Below are positions 8,655 through 17,838 of a stretch of 64,000 nucleotides of DNA, piece by piece. Both the position numbers and the translations under genes were made by a program. Below the pieces are notes generated by a model. The model was not told where the DNA came from and searched no databases. It worked only from the letters and a program-made list of their open reading frames with translations. The stretch's first letter is position 1. Each line of letters begins with the position of its first letter. This DNA comes from Planococcus chinensis (GTDB lineage Bacteria > Bacillota > Bacilli > Bacillales_A > Planococcaceae). The stretch is from NCBI RefSeq assembly GCF_020071995.1, contig NZ_JABWTK010000009.1, positions 83,358 to 147,357 on the forward strand. The letters are read 5' to 3'.

Positions 8655-9830
8655 ATGCAAAGTGAAAAAGAACGCATTTTGGACATGGTGGAAAATGGCA
8701 CCATTACGGCAAGAGAAGCAGTAGAGCTACTGAAAGCGATAGACGGTGGAGGAGACCGGGACCAGTCATCCCGCAACTACAGCCGGGACGATTACCGCGA
8801 AAAGCGCGGCAGACGCGGCTTGTTTAGACCGGAAGACATGGTGAAGAAATTCTCGAAAGATTTATCCCGTGATTTTTCAAAGGATTTCTCGAAAAACCTT
8901 TCAAAAGATTTTAACCAGTTGAGCGACCGCATGATGCAGTTTATGCAAAGCTCAGTCGGCAAACTTAAAACGATGGAATTCGATTCTCCGTTCGGAGAAG
9001 CTTTCCAATTTACGCATACATTCAGACAGGAAAACGTGGACATCCGCAACATCATTACAGACATTGCAAATGGCCAACTTGAAATTTTCCCGTCGCAGGA
9101 TGATACCATCCGTGCGGAATGCAGCGTAAAAGCATATCGTGCTGAGTCCGAAGAACAGGCGAAAGAAGATTTCCTGGATAAGTTTGTCTTCATTGCCGAT
9201 GACCAGAAACTACGCATCATCAGCGATTTGAAAACAACTCAAGTAAATGTCTTGCTGTATGTGCCATCAAAAACATATGACCACATCACAGCGCGTTTAT
9301 TCAATGGCGGATTTTCCATGAAGCGCATCAACACAGCATTGATCAAAGTCAAAACGGCAAATGGCAAAATTGACTTGAAAAACATCGAATTTGATGATGC
9401 CGAATTGGAAACAGCTAACGGCGCAATCCAAGTGCAGGAAGTTCAAGGGAAAGTCATGGAAACAGAAACTTTGAACGGCCGCATCTACATTGACGGCGAC
9501 ATCCAGACAACGGAAGCAAAATCGTTGAACGGCAATGTAGTTGTAACAACCCGCTCTACAGAAGCACGCAAAGTGGAAGCCAAAACATTGGCGGGCAATG
9601 TGGAAATCTACATTCCGTCCCATCTTCCATTAAGAGGGGAAGTTTCTTCCAACCTCGGCAAAATGGATGTGCTGCTTTCTGATGTTGAGCACACACATGA
9701 ACAAGGCCAGTTTATGCAAAAGTCTATCCGTTTTTCAAAAGAAAGCGGAGAAGCGGTCGCAGCACCTCTTCTTGTATACGGAGAAACGAAAACAGGCACC
9801 GTACTTGTGCGTTATTTGACAGTTGAATAA
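8655..9830 (+). CDS. yvlB: DUF4097-family beta-helix-like protein (YvlB-like)
   Basis: A 391-residue protein with a short N-terminal helical domain (EKERILDMVENGTITAREAVELL, read in pieces; SHOCT-like) followed by a charged linker and a DUF4097 domain from about residue 110 that consists of repeated beta strands (recurring TANGxI, TLNGRI, SLNGNV, TLAGNV turns), as in a parallel beta-solenoid. B. subtilis yvlB lies next to hprK in an envelope-stress operon; here yvlC/yvlD equivalents are absent. Residues about 63-92 form an unusual run of [FL]SKD-type tetrads. AGGAGG precedes the ATG. Localisation is probably cytoplasmic or peripheral; the molecular role is unknown. Confidence 0.75.
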   Translation: MQSEKERILDMVENGTITAREAVELLKAIDGGGDRDQSSRNYSRDDYREKRGRRGLFRPEDMVKKFSKDLSRDFSKDFSKNLSKDFNQLSDRMMQFMQSSVGKLKTMEFDSPFGEAFQFTHTFRQENVDIRNIITDIANGQLEIFPSQDDTIRAECSVKAYRAESEEQAKEDFLDKFVFIADDQKLRIISDLKTTQVNVLLYVPSKTYDHITARLFNGGFSMKRINTALIKVKTANGKIDLKNIEFDDAELETANGAIQVQEVQGKVMETETLNGRIYIDGDIQTTEAKSLNGNVVVTTRSTEARKVEAKTLAGNVEIYIPSHLPLRGEVSSNLGKMDVLLSDVEHTHEQGQFMQKSIRFSKESGEAVAAPLLVYGETKTGTVLVRYLTVE

Positions 9831-9840
9831 TTAAAAATGG

Positions 9841-9868
9841 AACCGGCATATGCGTATGCCGGTTTTTT
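9841..9868 (+). terminator. Rho-independent terminator after yvlB
   Basis: AACCGGCATA pairs with TATGCCGGTT around TGCG, followed by TTTT. Confidence 0.9.
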
Positions 9869-9963
9869 CTATTCTTGAGCTCATTGGAAAGATAGGGTAC
9901 TGTTTAAATAGGCCGATAATTTCGTCAATGGCTATAAGTGGAAGTGAATAAGGAGGATGACAC

Positions 9964-11205
9964 GTGGCAGATTCAACGATTTCAACTCGGATTGCAGAAG
10001 CTTTCCAACAGTTAACTGAACAGAAAGCAGTAAAAAAAGGGCTTTCGTTCATTGAGCAAGATCATGCACAAACCGTGGCAGAACAAATTGCATTAACCGA
10101 AATTCCGGCGCCGCCGTTTAAAGAACAGCAGCGGGCGGAAGATTTTATGCGGAGATTGCAGGAGCTAGGGCTTGAAGAAGTCCAAATGGACCCGGAAGGC
10201 AATGTATTCGGATTGCGCAGAGGAACAGGCAAAGGTCCAACAATCTTTGTGTCTGCCCATTTGGATACGGTTTTCCCGGAAGGCACAGATACAACAGTGC
10301 ATCAAAAAGACGGTATTATGTACGCTCCGGGAATCGGCGATGATACAAGGGGCTTGGCAGAGTTGCTGGCGGTAGTGCGTGCGCTGAACGAATCGGGTAT
10401 CCAGACAAGTGGAGATATTCTGTTCGGGGGGACGGTTGGCGAAGAAGGCGCTGGTGATTTGCGCGGCGTGAAAGCTTTTTTTAATGGACGTTCCGACATC
10501 GATGCTTTTGTATCGATGGACGGCGAAGGCTATGACCACATCACATATCTGGCAACAGGCAGTTTCCGCTATACCATTACATATAAAGGTCCAGGCGGCC
10601 ACAGTTTCGGCGCATTTGGAACCCCGAGTGCGACGCATGCGCTTGGGCGGGCGATTGCAGCAATTGCCGACCTTGAAACACCTTCGCAGCCAAAAACGAC
10701 GTTTTCCATCGGACAGGTATCAGGCGGCACGTCCGTGAACGCGATTGCCCAGGAAGCGAGCATGGCAGTTGACTTACGTTCCAATGACAAAGAAGAATTA
10801 GCAAAATTGGAAAGCCGATTTTTGGAAATTGTCAAAAAAGCCAAAGACGACGAAAACCGCCGTTGGGGCGATGACCGCTTGGAAGTGGAAATCAATCGCT
10901 TCGGCAACCGGGCGCCGGCAAGCCAGCCGGCAGATGCACCCATTGTACAAATTGCCTGTGCTGCAGTGAAATCAATTGGCGGCCAGCCAAAACTTGGGGA
11001 GCCGAGCAGCACGGATTCCAATTACCCGATGAGCTTGGGCATTCCAGCCGTTACCATCGGGCTTGGCGGGGACTTCGGCGGAGCCCATACACTGGAAGAA
11101 TGGCACAATCCGAAAAACGGCCATCTTGGAATCCAAAAAAGCTTTATGACCGTATTGGGTTTGGCAGGAGTAGAGGGGGTTTGCGAAGGACTCCTTAAAG
11201 AATAA
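9964..11205 (+). CDS. M20-family metallopeptidase (peptidase T-like)
   Basis: A 413-residue zinc peptidase of the M20/M28 clan. The metal-binding pattern is present: SAHLDTV (His99, Asp101), GIGDDTRG (Asp126/127), the GEE catalytic/metal pair (GTVGEEGAG, 158-164), and a C-terminal histidine in GGAHTLEEW. The middle GPGGHSFGAFG segment belongs to the dimerisation domain. Such enzymes cleave dipeptides, tripeptides or N-acylated amino acids; the exact substrate is open. The start is GTG at 9964 behind AAGGAGG. It sits alone between two terminators. Confidence 0.85.
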   Translation: MADSTISTRIAEAFQQLTEQKAVKKGLSFIEQDHAQTVAEQIALTEIPAPPFKEQQRAEDFMRRLQELGLEEVQMDPEGNVFGLRRGTGKGPTIFVSAHLDTVFPEGTDTTVHQKDGIMYAPGIGDDTRGLAELLAVVRALNESGIQTSGDILFGGTVGEEGAGDLRGVKAFFNGRSDIDAFVSMDGEGYDHITYLATGSFRYTITYKGPGGHSFGAFGTPSATHALGRAIAAIADLETPSQPKTTFSIGQVSGGTSVNAIAQEASMAVDLRSNDKEELAKLESRFLEIVKKAKDDENRRWGDDRLEVEINRFGNRAPASQPADAPIVQIACAAVKSIGGQPKLGEPSSTDSNYPMSLGIPAVTIGLGGDFGGAHTLEEWHNPKNGHLGIQKSFMTVLGLAGVEGVCEGLLKE

Positions 11206-11245
11206 TTAAAAAAGGAAGCGGAATAATTCCCGCTTCCTTTTTTAA
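11206..11245. terminator. Bidirectional terminator between convergent genes
   Basis: AAAAAAGGAAGCGG (11208-11221) pairs with CCGCTTCCTTTTTT (11230-11243). It serves the peptidase and the minus-strand DUF1801 gene, whose stop codon lies inside the stem. Confidence 0.9.
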
Positions 11246-11670
11246 TTGTGTTCACGATATAAGGACTGAAGGAAATCAATCGATTCGGTGATCAATTCTT
11301 TAAGAACTTCGGTATCGATGTCTTCCAGTTTGTTGATGTAGACGCATGATTTTCCGCTGGTGTGTTTGCCGAATTTGGCAAGCAGTTGTTCGCGGTCCAG
11401 GTCGCCGGTGGCAAAATACAAGCTGGTTTTCACTTTGCGCGGGGAAAAGCCGACAAGCGGGGCATCTCCTTCATGGCCGGATTCGTAGACGTAATGATAC
11501 GAACCGAAGCCGATGATGCTCGGCCCCCACATTTTCGGCGGAAAGCCGCTGGTTTCTTCGAAAATCTTAAGCAAGCGGTAAGCATCCTGTTTTTTCTTTG
11601 GGTTTTCCACAGTGTCTTCGATAAACTGGATGACATCAGAATCGGTTTCTTTCGTCTTAGGTTCGTACAT
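11242..11670 (-). CDS. DUF1801 domain-containing protein
   Basis: A 142-residue soluble protein with the DUF1801 pattern: an N-terminal helix, FEETSGFPPKMWG-type text, the conserved IIGFGSYHYVYESGHEGD region and GFSPRKVKTSLYF. The family is widespread, small and functionally uncharacterised. The ATG at 11670 follows GAGAGGG; the longer in-frame reading to 11733 would overlap the stop of the upstream gene without a ribosome-binding site. It lies 26 bases downstream of the Tet(M)-like gene in the same direction and may be co-transcribed with it. Confidence 0.75.
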   Translation of the reverse strand: MYEPKTKETDSDVIQFIEDTVENPKKKQDAYRLLKIFEETSGFPPKMWGPSIIGFGSYHYVYESGHEGDAPLVGFSPRKVKTSLYFATGDLDREQLLAKFGKHTSGKSCVYINKLEDIDTEVLKELITESIDFLQSLYREHN

Positions 11671-11696
11671 ACGGAATCCCTCTCTTCGATTGGAGT

Positions 11697-13649
11697 TTAA
11701 AGGCAATGCATCGCGGCTTCTGCTTCGTTCCACGGAACTTTATAGCCTTGGCCTTTTGCGCAAAAAATGGAAGTGGACGAGTACTCCGGATCGGCTTCTT
11801 TATTGTAGGCGATTTTCCGGATCACTTCATCTTCATTATGGCAGAAGTCATAGCCGCCGAACAGCAGGGAAAGAGAGCCTTTGCCGTGGGTGAAGGATGC
11901 GAACTCGGTGCTGTACTCCATAAAAGTAGCAACTGGAACCGTCCCTTGAATCAACGCGCGGTCTCCTGAAAGCTCGGGGGTTTCAAACTGGCCATGGGCC
12001 TGCTGGATGTCAGATAACACTTTTCCCATATGGTCCATGTCGATATTGAATTTAAACCGATAAACCGGCTCAAGCAGACGGTTCCTGGCTTTTTCAAGCC
12101 CTTGCCGGAGCGCCCGGTAAGCGGCTTCGCGGAAGTCGCCGCCGGACGTATGCTGATTATGTCCCCGGCCCGTCAATAAAGTGATTTTCACATCGGTCAA
12201 TGCAGAACCCGTAAGCAGGCCATGATGGTCGCGTTCTTCCAGGTGGTGCAGCACAAGGTTCTGATTGCCGCTCGACAATGCATCCGCATGGCAGGCATTC
12301 GCCAGGGTGATGCCGCTTCCGCGCGGGGCCGCTTCGATTTGGAGATGCACTTCCGCATAATGGCGGAGCGGTTCGAAATGGCCGTAGCCGGTGACTGCAT
12401 CTTCGATGGTTTCTTTGTACAGAATTTCCGGAGCACCAAACGAAACAACAAAGCCGAAGCGGTCTTTGACGATTTGCTGCAGCACTTCCAGTTGGATGAC
12501 TCCCATGACGTGAATATGGATTTCCTGGAAATGTTCGTCCCAGACGACGCGCAAGGAAGGATCTTCCGCATCCAGCAGCATGAATGTTTTCAATACTTCT
12601 TTGGCATTGGCTGCTGCATCAAATAACACTTTCGATTTTAATGTAGGCACCATGGAGAATGAAGCGCGGGAGGATGCCTGGCCCAGTCCGTCGCCAATAC
12701 GAGCATCCGATAACCCTGCGACAGCTACGAGTTCGCCGGCTTCCGCTTTTTCAACCGCCTGGAACTTCGTACCGCTATAAGAGCGCAGCTGCGTAGCTTT
12801 TTCCGTTAGGTGATGTTCGGCATGGCCGTATGAGATTTCGTCCCGCACCCGCAGTTCACCGCTTAAAACTTTGATAAATGTGAGGCGATTGCCGTTGGGC
12901 TCATGGCGGATTTTGTACACTTGTGCCGAAAAGCTTTGTTCATTTGAATAACGGGTTTCCGTTAGTTGATCGATTTGCTCAAGAAATTCCGCTACGCCAG
13001 TATCTTTTAAAGCGGAACCGCTGGCACAGGCGAAAATCTGGCGTTCCTGAATCATTTCCTTTAATGCCTGAAGCCATCGTTCCGGATCATAGCCGCTTTC
13101 CATGTAATGGTCCAGCAGGGCTTCACTGCGCTCGGCAATAAATTCAACCAGTTCTTCGTTCATCCGGCCGTTGTCTAAAGCATGCGTCAAGTCGATGGCA
13201 TCCGGGGTCAGGCTGCTGCGGATTTCGGCGATGGTGCGTTCGGCGTCTGCGCCTTCGCGGTCAACTTTATTGAGGAAAAAGAACACGGGCACTTTGTGTT
13301 TTTTTAATAATTGCCAAACCGTCTCCGTATGGCCTTCAATGCCGTCAACCGCACTGACAATCAGGATGGCAAAGTCCATGACTTGGATGGCGCGTTCCAT
13401 TTCAGCTGAAAAGTCGACATGCCCCGGTGTATCGATCAAATAATAGGTTGAGCCGTTGTAGGAAAACTTTGCCTGGTCGGCGAAAATCGTGATGCCTCTG
13501 TTTTTTTCGATTTCATGGCTATCGAGAAAAGCGTCTTGGTGATCAACGCGCCCCCGCTGCCGGATGCTTTTGGTATGGTACAGTAATTGTTCCGAAAACG
13601 TCGTTTTTCCTGCATCCACATGGGCAAGAATGCCGATTGTCTTATTCAT
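11697..13649 (-). CDS. Tet(M)/Tet(O)-like ribosomal-protection-type translation GTPase
   Basis: A 650-residue EF-G-like GTPase of the size and domain plan of tetracycline ribosomal-protection proteins. The G domain shows AHVDAGKT (9-16), NRGITI, DTPGHVDF and NKVD motifs, followed by domain II (KVLSGELRVRDEISYG) and EF-G domains III-V. It lacks the longer G' insertion of true EF-G. Canonical Tet(M) begins similarly, but sequence divergence is large, so whether this protein confers resistance, or acts as a housekeeping ribosome-rescue factor, cannot be settled here. The ATG at 13649 follows GAGGTGG; the upstream extension to 13874 runs through the amidase gene and its terminator. Its own promoter probably lies within 13650-13715. 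Confidence 0.8.
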   Translation of the reverse strand: MNKTIGILAHVDAGKTTFSEQLLYHTKSIRQRGRVDHQDAFLDSHEIEKNRGITIFADQAKFSYNGSTYYLIDTPGHVDFSAEMERAIQVMDFAILIVSAVDGIEGHTETVWQLLKKHKVPVFFFLNKVDREGADAERTIAEIRSSLTPDAIDLTHALDNGRMNEELVEFIAERSEALLDHYMESGYDPERWLQALKEMIQERQIFACASGSALKDTGVAEFLEQIDQLTETRYSNEQSFSAQVYKIRHEPNGNRLTFIKVLSGELRVRDEISYGHAEHHLTEKATQLRSYSGTKFQAVEKAEAGELVAVAGLSDARIGDGLGQASSRASFSMVPTLKSKVLFDAAANAKEVLKTFMLLDAEDPSLRVVWDEHFQEIHIHVMGVIQLEVLQQIVKDRFGFVVSFGAPEILYKETIEDAVTGYGHFEPLRHYAEVHLQIEAAPRGSGITLANACHADALSSGNQNLVLHHLEERDHHGLLTGSALTDVKITLLTGRGHNQHTSGGDFREAAYRALRQGLEKARNRLLEPVYRFKFNIDMDHMGKVLSDIQQAHGQFETPELSGDRALIQGTVPVATFMEYSTEFASFTHGKGSLSLLFGGYDFCHNEDEVIRKIAYNKEADPEYSSTSIFCAKGQGYKVPWNEAEAAMHCL

Positions 13650-13715
13650 GGTCCACCTCTTCATTAAACTTCCTATGGAAACAGTGTAGCAGAACTTACG
13701 GCGTTCGAAACAAAG

Positions 13716-13757
13716 AAAAAGAACCCGTGAAAGCCAAATCGGCTTTACGGATTCTTT
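13716..13757 (-). terminator. Rho-independent terminator of the amidase gene
   Basis: On the minus strand GAATCCGTAAAGCC pairs with GGCTTTCACGGGTTC, followed by TTTTTC. The stem has one or two mismatches. Confidence 0.75.
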
Positions 13758-13765
13758 TCGGTTTG

Positions 13766-14308
13766 TTAGAAAAGGGCGCAGCTGATTCCGAATGCAATGG
13801 CGCCGGCGCAGCGTTTCCGGTAAGCATCCAGTTTCAATAGTTCGGCTTCTTCCCGGTTTGTCATAAAACCGCATTCAATCAGCACAGCAGGCATCATTGT
13901 GTCCCGCAGAACAGCATAATCGGCTCGTTTCACTCCGCGGTCTTTCCGGTGAGTGGACATCACAAGTGCGCGCTGGATGCAGCCGGCAAACTTAACGGCA
14001 GAAGTGCTTGGCTTGGTGAAAGTGAAGGTTTCAATGCCGCTTGTTTCATTAAAAAAAGAGCCGAACGCATTGGCGTGAATGGAGACAAATAAATCCGCTC
14101 TTAAGCGGTTGGCAAGGGCGGTCCGTTCGTGCAGCGGAACATCCTGATCCGGCTGGTGGCTGAAAAAGACGGTATGGCCATCCAGCATCAGCCGCTTTTT
14201 CACTTCATCCGCGACCGCAGAGGTAAAGTGGAATTCCCGGATGCGACCGTCCGGTGAACGCTTGCCAGGAGTATGAGGACCATGGCCTGCATCAATCATT
14301 ATTTTCAT
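13766..14308 (-). CDS. N-acetylmuramoyl-L-alanine amidase (Amidase_3 family)
   Basis: A 180-residue zinc amidase that should cleave the bond between muramic acid and L-alanine in peptidoglycan. The zinc and catalytic residues fit the family: His9 in DAGHG, Glu25, His78 in SIHAN and Glu145 in IECGFMTN. There is no signal peptide, SH3 or other wall-binding domain: it is the catalytic domain alone, like cytoplasmic amidases released at mother-cell lysis or phage endolysins. The ATG at 14308 was preferred over the TTG at 14314 because the GGGGG site lies at a better distance. It is divergent from hprK and ends in its own terminator. Confidence 0.9.
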   Translation of the reverse strand: MKIMIDAGHGPHTPGKRSPDGRIREFHFTSAVADEVKKRLMLDGHTVFFSHQPDQDVPLHERTALANRLRADLFVSIHANAFGSFFNETSGIETFTFTKPSTSAVKFAGCIQRALVMSTHRKDRGVKRADYAVLRDTMMPAVLIECGFMTNREEAELLKLDAYRKRCAGAIAFGISCALF

Positions 14309-14370
14309 TGTCAATTTCCCCCTTTACTGCCTATATAGATGGAAGCAGAAAGAAAGGAGACAGGAAAAAC

Positions 14371-14398
14371 TTCAAAACCAGGTGTTCCGTGTTAAAAT
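14371..14398 (+). promoter_or_regulatory. Probable hprK operon promoter
   Basis: TTCAAA (14371-14376), 16-base spacer and TAAAAT (14393-14398) with a TG one base upstream (extended -10). About 75 bases of leader precede the hprK start. Confidence 0.45.
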
Positions 14399-14477
14399 AG
14401 GAGCAAACCGTCAGAATGATGAAAGAACTTTGCAAAAAGTTCACAGCATTTTGAATGTAAAAGGAATGAGGGGAACC

Positions 14478-15404
14478 ATGGGACAAGTTACAGTAAAGCA
14501 AGTAATGGATATGTTTGATTTGGATTTGATCAGCGGTGAAGAAGGACTGGGACGCCGTATTCCCATCAGTGATATTTCTCGTCCGGGACTTGAAATGGCA
14601 GGGTATTTTACGCATTATCCGGCAAACCGGATTCAAATGCTCGGCAAAACCGAGCTGTCGTTTTTTGCCCTGTTGGAAGCGCAGGAACGGACAGAACGGA
14701 TGTTGAAACTTTGTACGGATGACACGCCGGCCATTATTGTGGCGCACGGCATGGACGTGCCAAGTGAATTGGTGGCTGCGTCCGGCCGCAAGCATGTGCC
14801 GGTACTTCGCACGAAGATGCCGACAACCCGCTTCTCGAGTTTGCTGACCAATTACCTGGAAAGCCAGTTGGCGCCAACGACAGCGGTACATGGCGTACTA
14901 GTCGATATTTACGGCGTAGGCGTATTGATCACAGGCAAAAGCGGCGTCGGTAAAAGTGAAACGGCACTGGAACTGGTGAAAAAAGGCCATCGCCTCGTAG
15001 CGGATGATTGTGTGGAAATTCATCAAGAAGGCGAGAACACGCTGGTCGGCCATCCGCCGAAACTGATCGAGCACTTGCTCGAAATTCGCGGAGTCGGCAT
15101 CATCGATATCATGACCTTGTTTGGTGCGAGTGCTGTCCGGACATTCAAGCGGATTTCACTTGTCATCGATCTGGAAATCTGGGATCAGGACAAAACCTAT
15201 GACCGCCTTGGTTTGGAAGAAGAGAAAATGCGGATCATCGATACCGATCTAACAAAGCTGACGATTCCTGTTCGCCCTGGGCGAAACTTAGCCGTTATTA
15301 TTGAAGTGGCTGCGATGAATTACCGCTTGAAACGCATGGGCGTCAACGCAGCAGAAGAATTTTCAAAACGGCTCGATGAAGTAATCGCTCAAGATACAAA
15401 CTAA
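14478..15404 (+). CDS. hprK: HPr kinase/phosphorylase
   Basis: A 308-residue bifunctional enzyme that phosphorylates Ser46 of HPr and Crh using ATP or pyrophosphate and reverses the reaction, setting carbon catabolite repression. The P-loop GKSGVGKS lies at 153-160, the family signature [11 protein letters not shown] follows at about 206, and the catalytic His of [10 protein letters not shown] (138) and the ADD pair (175-177) are present. The ATG at 14478 follows GAGGGG and matches the family N-terminus; an in-frame extension to 14382 would include the promoter. It heads hprK-lgt-yvoD-ppaX-yvoF, the same order as B. subtilis. Its substrate Crh is encoded at 31349. Confidence 0.97.
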   Translation: MGQVTVKQVMDMFDLDLISGEEGLGRRIPISDISRPGLEMAGYFTHYPANRIQMLGKTELSFFALLEAQERTERMLKLCTDDTPAIIVAHGMDVPSELVAASGRKHVPVLRTKMPTTRFSSLLTNYLESQLAPTTAVHGVLVDIYGVGVLITGKSGVGKSETALELVKKGHRLVADDCVEIHQEGENTLVGHPPKLIEHLLEIRGVGIIDIMTLFGASAVRTFKRISLVIDLEIWDQDKTYDRLGLEEEKMRIIDTDLTKLTIPVRPGRNLAVIIEVAAMNYRLKRMGVNAAEEFSKRLDEVIAQDTN

Positions 15405-15425
15405 GGGAATAGGAAGGTGTACGGC

Positions 15426-16238
15426 ATGTATTCGATTCTTGCTTCAATTGATCCGATCGCTTTTTCGCTCGGACCGATCGATGTCCGCTGGTACGGCGTC
15501 ATTATTGCCGTCGGCATCATCATCGCATTTTTAGTGGGCCAGCGTGAAATGGTCAAGCGGGGTCTTCATCCCGACTTTTTAACGGATCTGTTGATTTGGG
15601 CGGTGCCCCTTGCCATCGTAGGGGCCCGCATTTATTATGTAATTTTCCAGTGGGAGCATTATAAAGACAATCCTGCTGAAATCATTGCCATCTGGAACGG
15701 CGGTATTGCCATCCACGGCGCGTTGATCGCTTCGGTGATTGTGGCGTATCTGTTTACGAAAAGCCGCAATACACCGTTCTTGAAAGTTGCGGATATTCTG
15801 GCGCCCAGCATTTTGATCGGCCAGGCTGTCGGCCGCTGGGGAAATTTCATTAACCAGGAAGCGCACGGAGGTGAAGTAAGCCGGACGTTTTTGGAGAATT
15901 TGTTTATACCGGATTGGATCATCAATCAAATGTACATAGACGGCGTGTATTACCATCCGACGTTTTTATATGAATCGATGTGGAGCCTTGTCGGCATCAT
16001 CATTTTGCTGCTGCTGCGCCGGGTCAACCTGGTACGGGGCGAATTGTTCTTTTTCTACGTCATCTGGTATTCTGTCGGGCGTTTCTTCATTGAAGGCATG
16101 CGGACAGACAGCTTGTATGTCATCGGGGAACTGCGGGCAGCCCAGGTAGTATCCGTAGTAGCAATCGTGATTGCCATCGTTTTTGTTGTGTATCGCCGCG
16201 TTAAATTAAAAAATCCGCCTCATTACTTGGATAAATAG
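15426..16238 (+). CDS. lgt: Prolipoprotein diacylglyceryl transferase
   Basis: A 270-residue integral membrane enzyme with about seven hydrophobic segments that transfers diacylglycerol from phosphatidylglycerol to the lipobox cysteine of prolipoproteins. The Lgt signature is seen in GNFINQEAHGG (GRWGNFINQE, about residue 136) and in the HGAL segment. The ATG at 15426 is placed 8 bases after AGGAAGG; a GTG at 15417 would lie inside that site. It works on proteins such as MetQ and the lipoprotein at 63332 in this window. It is the second gene of the hprK operon, 21 bases after hprK. Confidence 0.95.
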   Translation: MYSILASIDPIAFSLGPIDVRWYGVIIAVGIIIAFLVGQREMVKRGLHPDFLTDLLIWAVPLAIVGARIYYVIFQWEHYKDNPAEIIAIWNGGIAIHGALIASVIVAYLFTKSRNTPFLKVADILAPSILIGQAVGRWGNFINQEAHGGEVSRTFLENLFIPDWIINQMYIDGVYYHPTFLYESMWSLVGIIILLLLRRVNLVRGELFFFYVIWYSVGRFFIEGMRTDSLYVIGELRAAQVVSVVAIVIAIVFVVYRRVKLKNPPHYLDK

Positions 16239-16252
16239 AAAGAAGGAATGGA

Positions 16253-17188
16253 ATGTCTACGTTAAAAAATGGATTGAAAGCGGGTCTGCGTACGACTTGG
16301 ACATTGGGAAAAATCATTTTCCCGATCACATTATTGGTGACGATGCTCCAATACACACCGGTCCTGCCATTCATCATCGATTTTATCGCTCCGGTCATGG
16401 GCATCTTTGGCCTAAGCGGGGATGCCGCCATTCCGCTTGTTCTGGGCAACGCGTTGAACTTGTATGCCGGAATCGGGGGGATTCTGTCCCTGGAGCTAAC
16501 CGTAAAAGAAGTGTTTATCCTGGCAGTTATGCTGTCTTTCTCACATAATATCTTTATCGAAACCGGTGTGGCGCTGAAAGTAGGCGTTAAACTGTGGGTC
16601 GTGCTCGTTGTCCGGTTTGGGCTTGCTGCTCTTTCCGGAATTATTATTAACCTGGTCTGGAAAGGCGGCGGAGAAACCGCGCAATATGGTTTTGCGCCGG
16701 AAACAGCCGCTGATCCTGAAGGCTGGATGGCGATTTTCCTGCTCGGGCTGGAAAAAGCGTCATTCGGCATTCTGCAGCTTGCCATGATTGTTATTCCGCT
16801 CATGCTAATGATCCAGATTTTAAAAGACAAAGGCGCCTTGCAGCGTATTTCCAACGCAATGGGCCCTTTGACGAAATTGCTCGGCATCCAGAAAAATGCT
16901 TCATTGACTTTGGCTTCCGGCCTAGTCTTTGGGCTCGCAATGGGTGCGGGCGTCATGATCCAAGCGGTTCAGGAAGACGGCGTCAGCAAAAAAGATGCCA
17001 CGCTTGCCTTCATCTTTTTGGTCGCGTGTCACGCGATTGTCGAAGATACGCTCATATTCGTTCCGCTCGGAATCCCGATATGGCCGTTATTTGTTATTCG
17101 GCTTGTGACGGCTTTGGTCTTGACGATTGTGGTTTCCTACCTGTGGCGTAAAGCGGAAGAAAACCGGAAGGAAGTGGTTTCGACATGA
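16253..17188 (+). CDS. yvoD: Nucleoside-recognition (Gate) domain membrane protein, YvoD-like
   Basis: A 311-residue membrane protein with eight or so hydrophobic segments and two copies of the nucleoside-recognition/Gate pattern (FPITLLVTMLQYTPV near the N-terminus; SFGILQLAMIVIPLMLM in the middle), related to spore-maturation proteins SpmA/SpmB. Position between lgt and ppaX is exactly that of B. subtilis yvoD, whose function is not established. AGAAGG precedes the ATG, and the stop overlaps the ppaX start by four bases, indicating translational coupling. Confidence 0.85.
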   Translation: MSTLKNGLKAGLRTTWTLGKIIFPITLLVTMLQYTPVLPFIIDFIAPVMGIFGLSGDAAIPLVLGNALNLYAGIGGILSLELTVKEVFILAVMLSFSHNIFIETGVALKVGVKLWVVLVVRFGLAALSGIIINLVWKGGGETAQYGFAPETAADPEGWMAIFLLGLEKASFGILQLAMIVIPLMLMIQILKDKGALQRISNAMGPLTKLLGIQKNASLTLASGLVFGLAMGAGVMIQAVQEDGVSKKDATLAFIFLVACHAIVEDTLIFVPLGIPIWPLFVIRLVTALVLTIVVSYLWRKAEENRKEVVST

Positions 17189-17838
17189 CAAAAGAAATCA
17201 ATACGCTGTTATTCGATTTTGACGGCACTTTGCTTGATACAAACGAATTGATCATCCAAACTTTTTTGTCGGTGCTGGATGAGCATTTCCCGGGACGATT
17301 TGAACGCGGGGATGTGCTCCATTTCATCGGTCCATCCTTGAAACAGACCTTTACCGCAATTGCGCCGGAACGGGCAGAAGAACTGATGGAACAATACCGA
17401 ACTATCAATAAAACTTTGCATGATGAATTAGTGGCAGAATACGACGGCGTTTCCGAAACTTTACGCTTATTAAAAAGCCGGGGCTTGAAAATGGCGATCG
17501 TCTCGACGAAAAGAGGCGTAGGCATCCGCCACGGCCTAGAATTGATGGGCATCGAAGGGCTATTCGACGTCATCATCAGTTTGGACGAAGTGAAAGAGCC
17601 GAAGCCGGATCCTGAACCGGTCTTGCTGGCACTGGAGCGTTTGGGCGCGTCTCCTGAAGAAGCATTGATGATCGGGGACAACTCGCACGACATCGAAGGG
17701 GGCCGAAATGCCGGCGTCCGGACAGCGGGTGTGGCCTGGTCGATCAAAGGCGAAGCATACTTGGCCGGCTTCGGGCCGGATTATATCCTGCAGCATATCA
17801 GCGATTTGCTGGAACTTACGAAAGAAGCGGTCCAATGA
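17185..17838 (+). CDS. ppaX: Pyrophosphatase PpaX (HAD family)
   Basis: A 217-residue HAD-superfamily hydrolase with motif I DFDGTLLDT (10-18), motif II serine in VSTKRG, a conserved lysine, and motif IV GDNSHDIEGG. In Bacillus PpaX removes the pyrophosphate that HprK produces when it dephosphorylates HPr(Ser-P), which explains its place in the hprK operon. It overlaps both neighbours by four bases (ATGA), so its translation is coupled. The length is standard. Confidence 0.93.
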   Translation: MTKEINTLLFDFDGTLLDTNELIIQTFLSVLDEHFPGRFERGDVLHFIGPSLKQTFTAIAPERAEELMEQYRTINKTLHDELVAEYDGVSETLRLLKSRGLKMAIVSTKRGVGIRHGLELMGIEGLFDVIISLDEVKEPKPDPEPVLLALERLGASPEEALMIGDNSHDIEGGRNAGVRTAGVAWSIKGEAYLAGFGPDYILQHISDLLELTKEAVQ

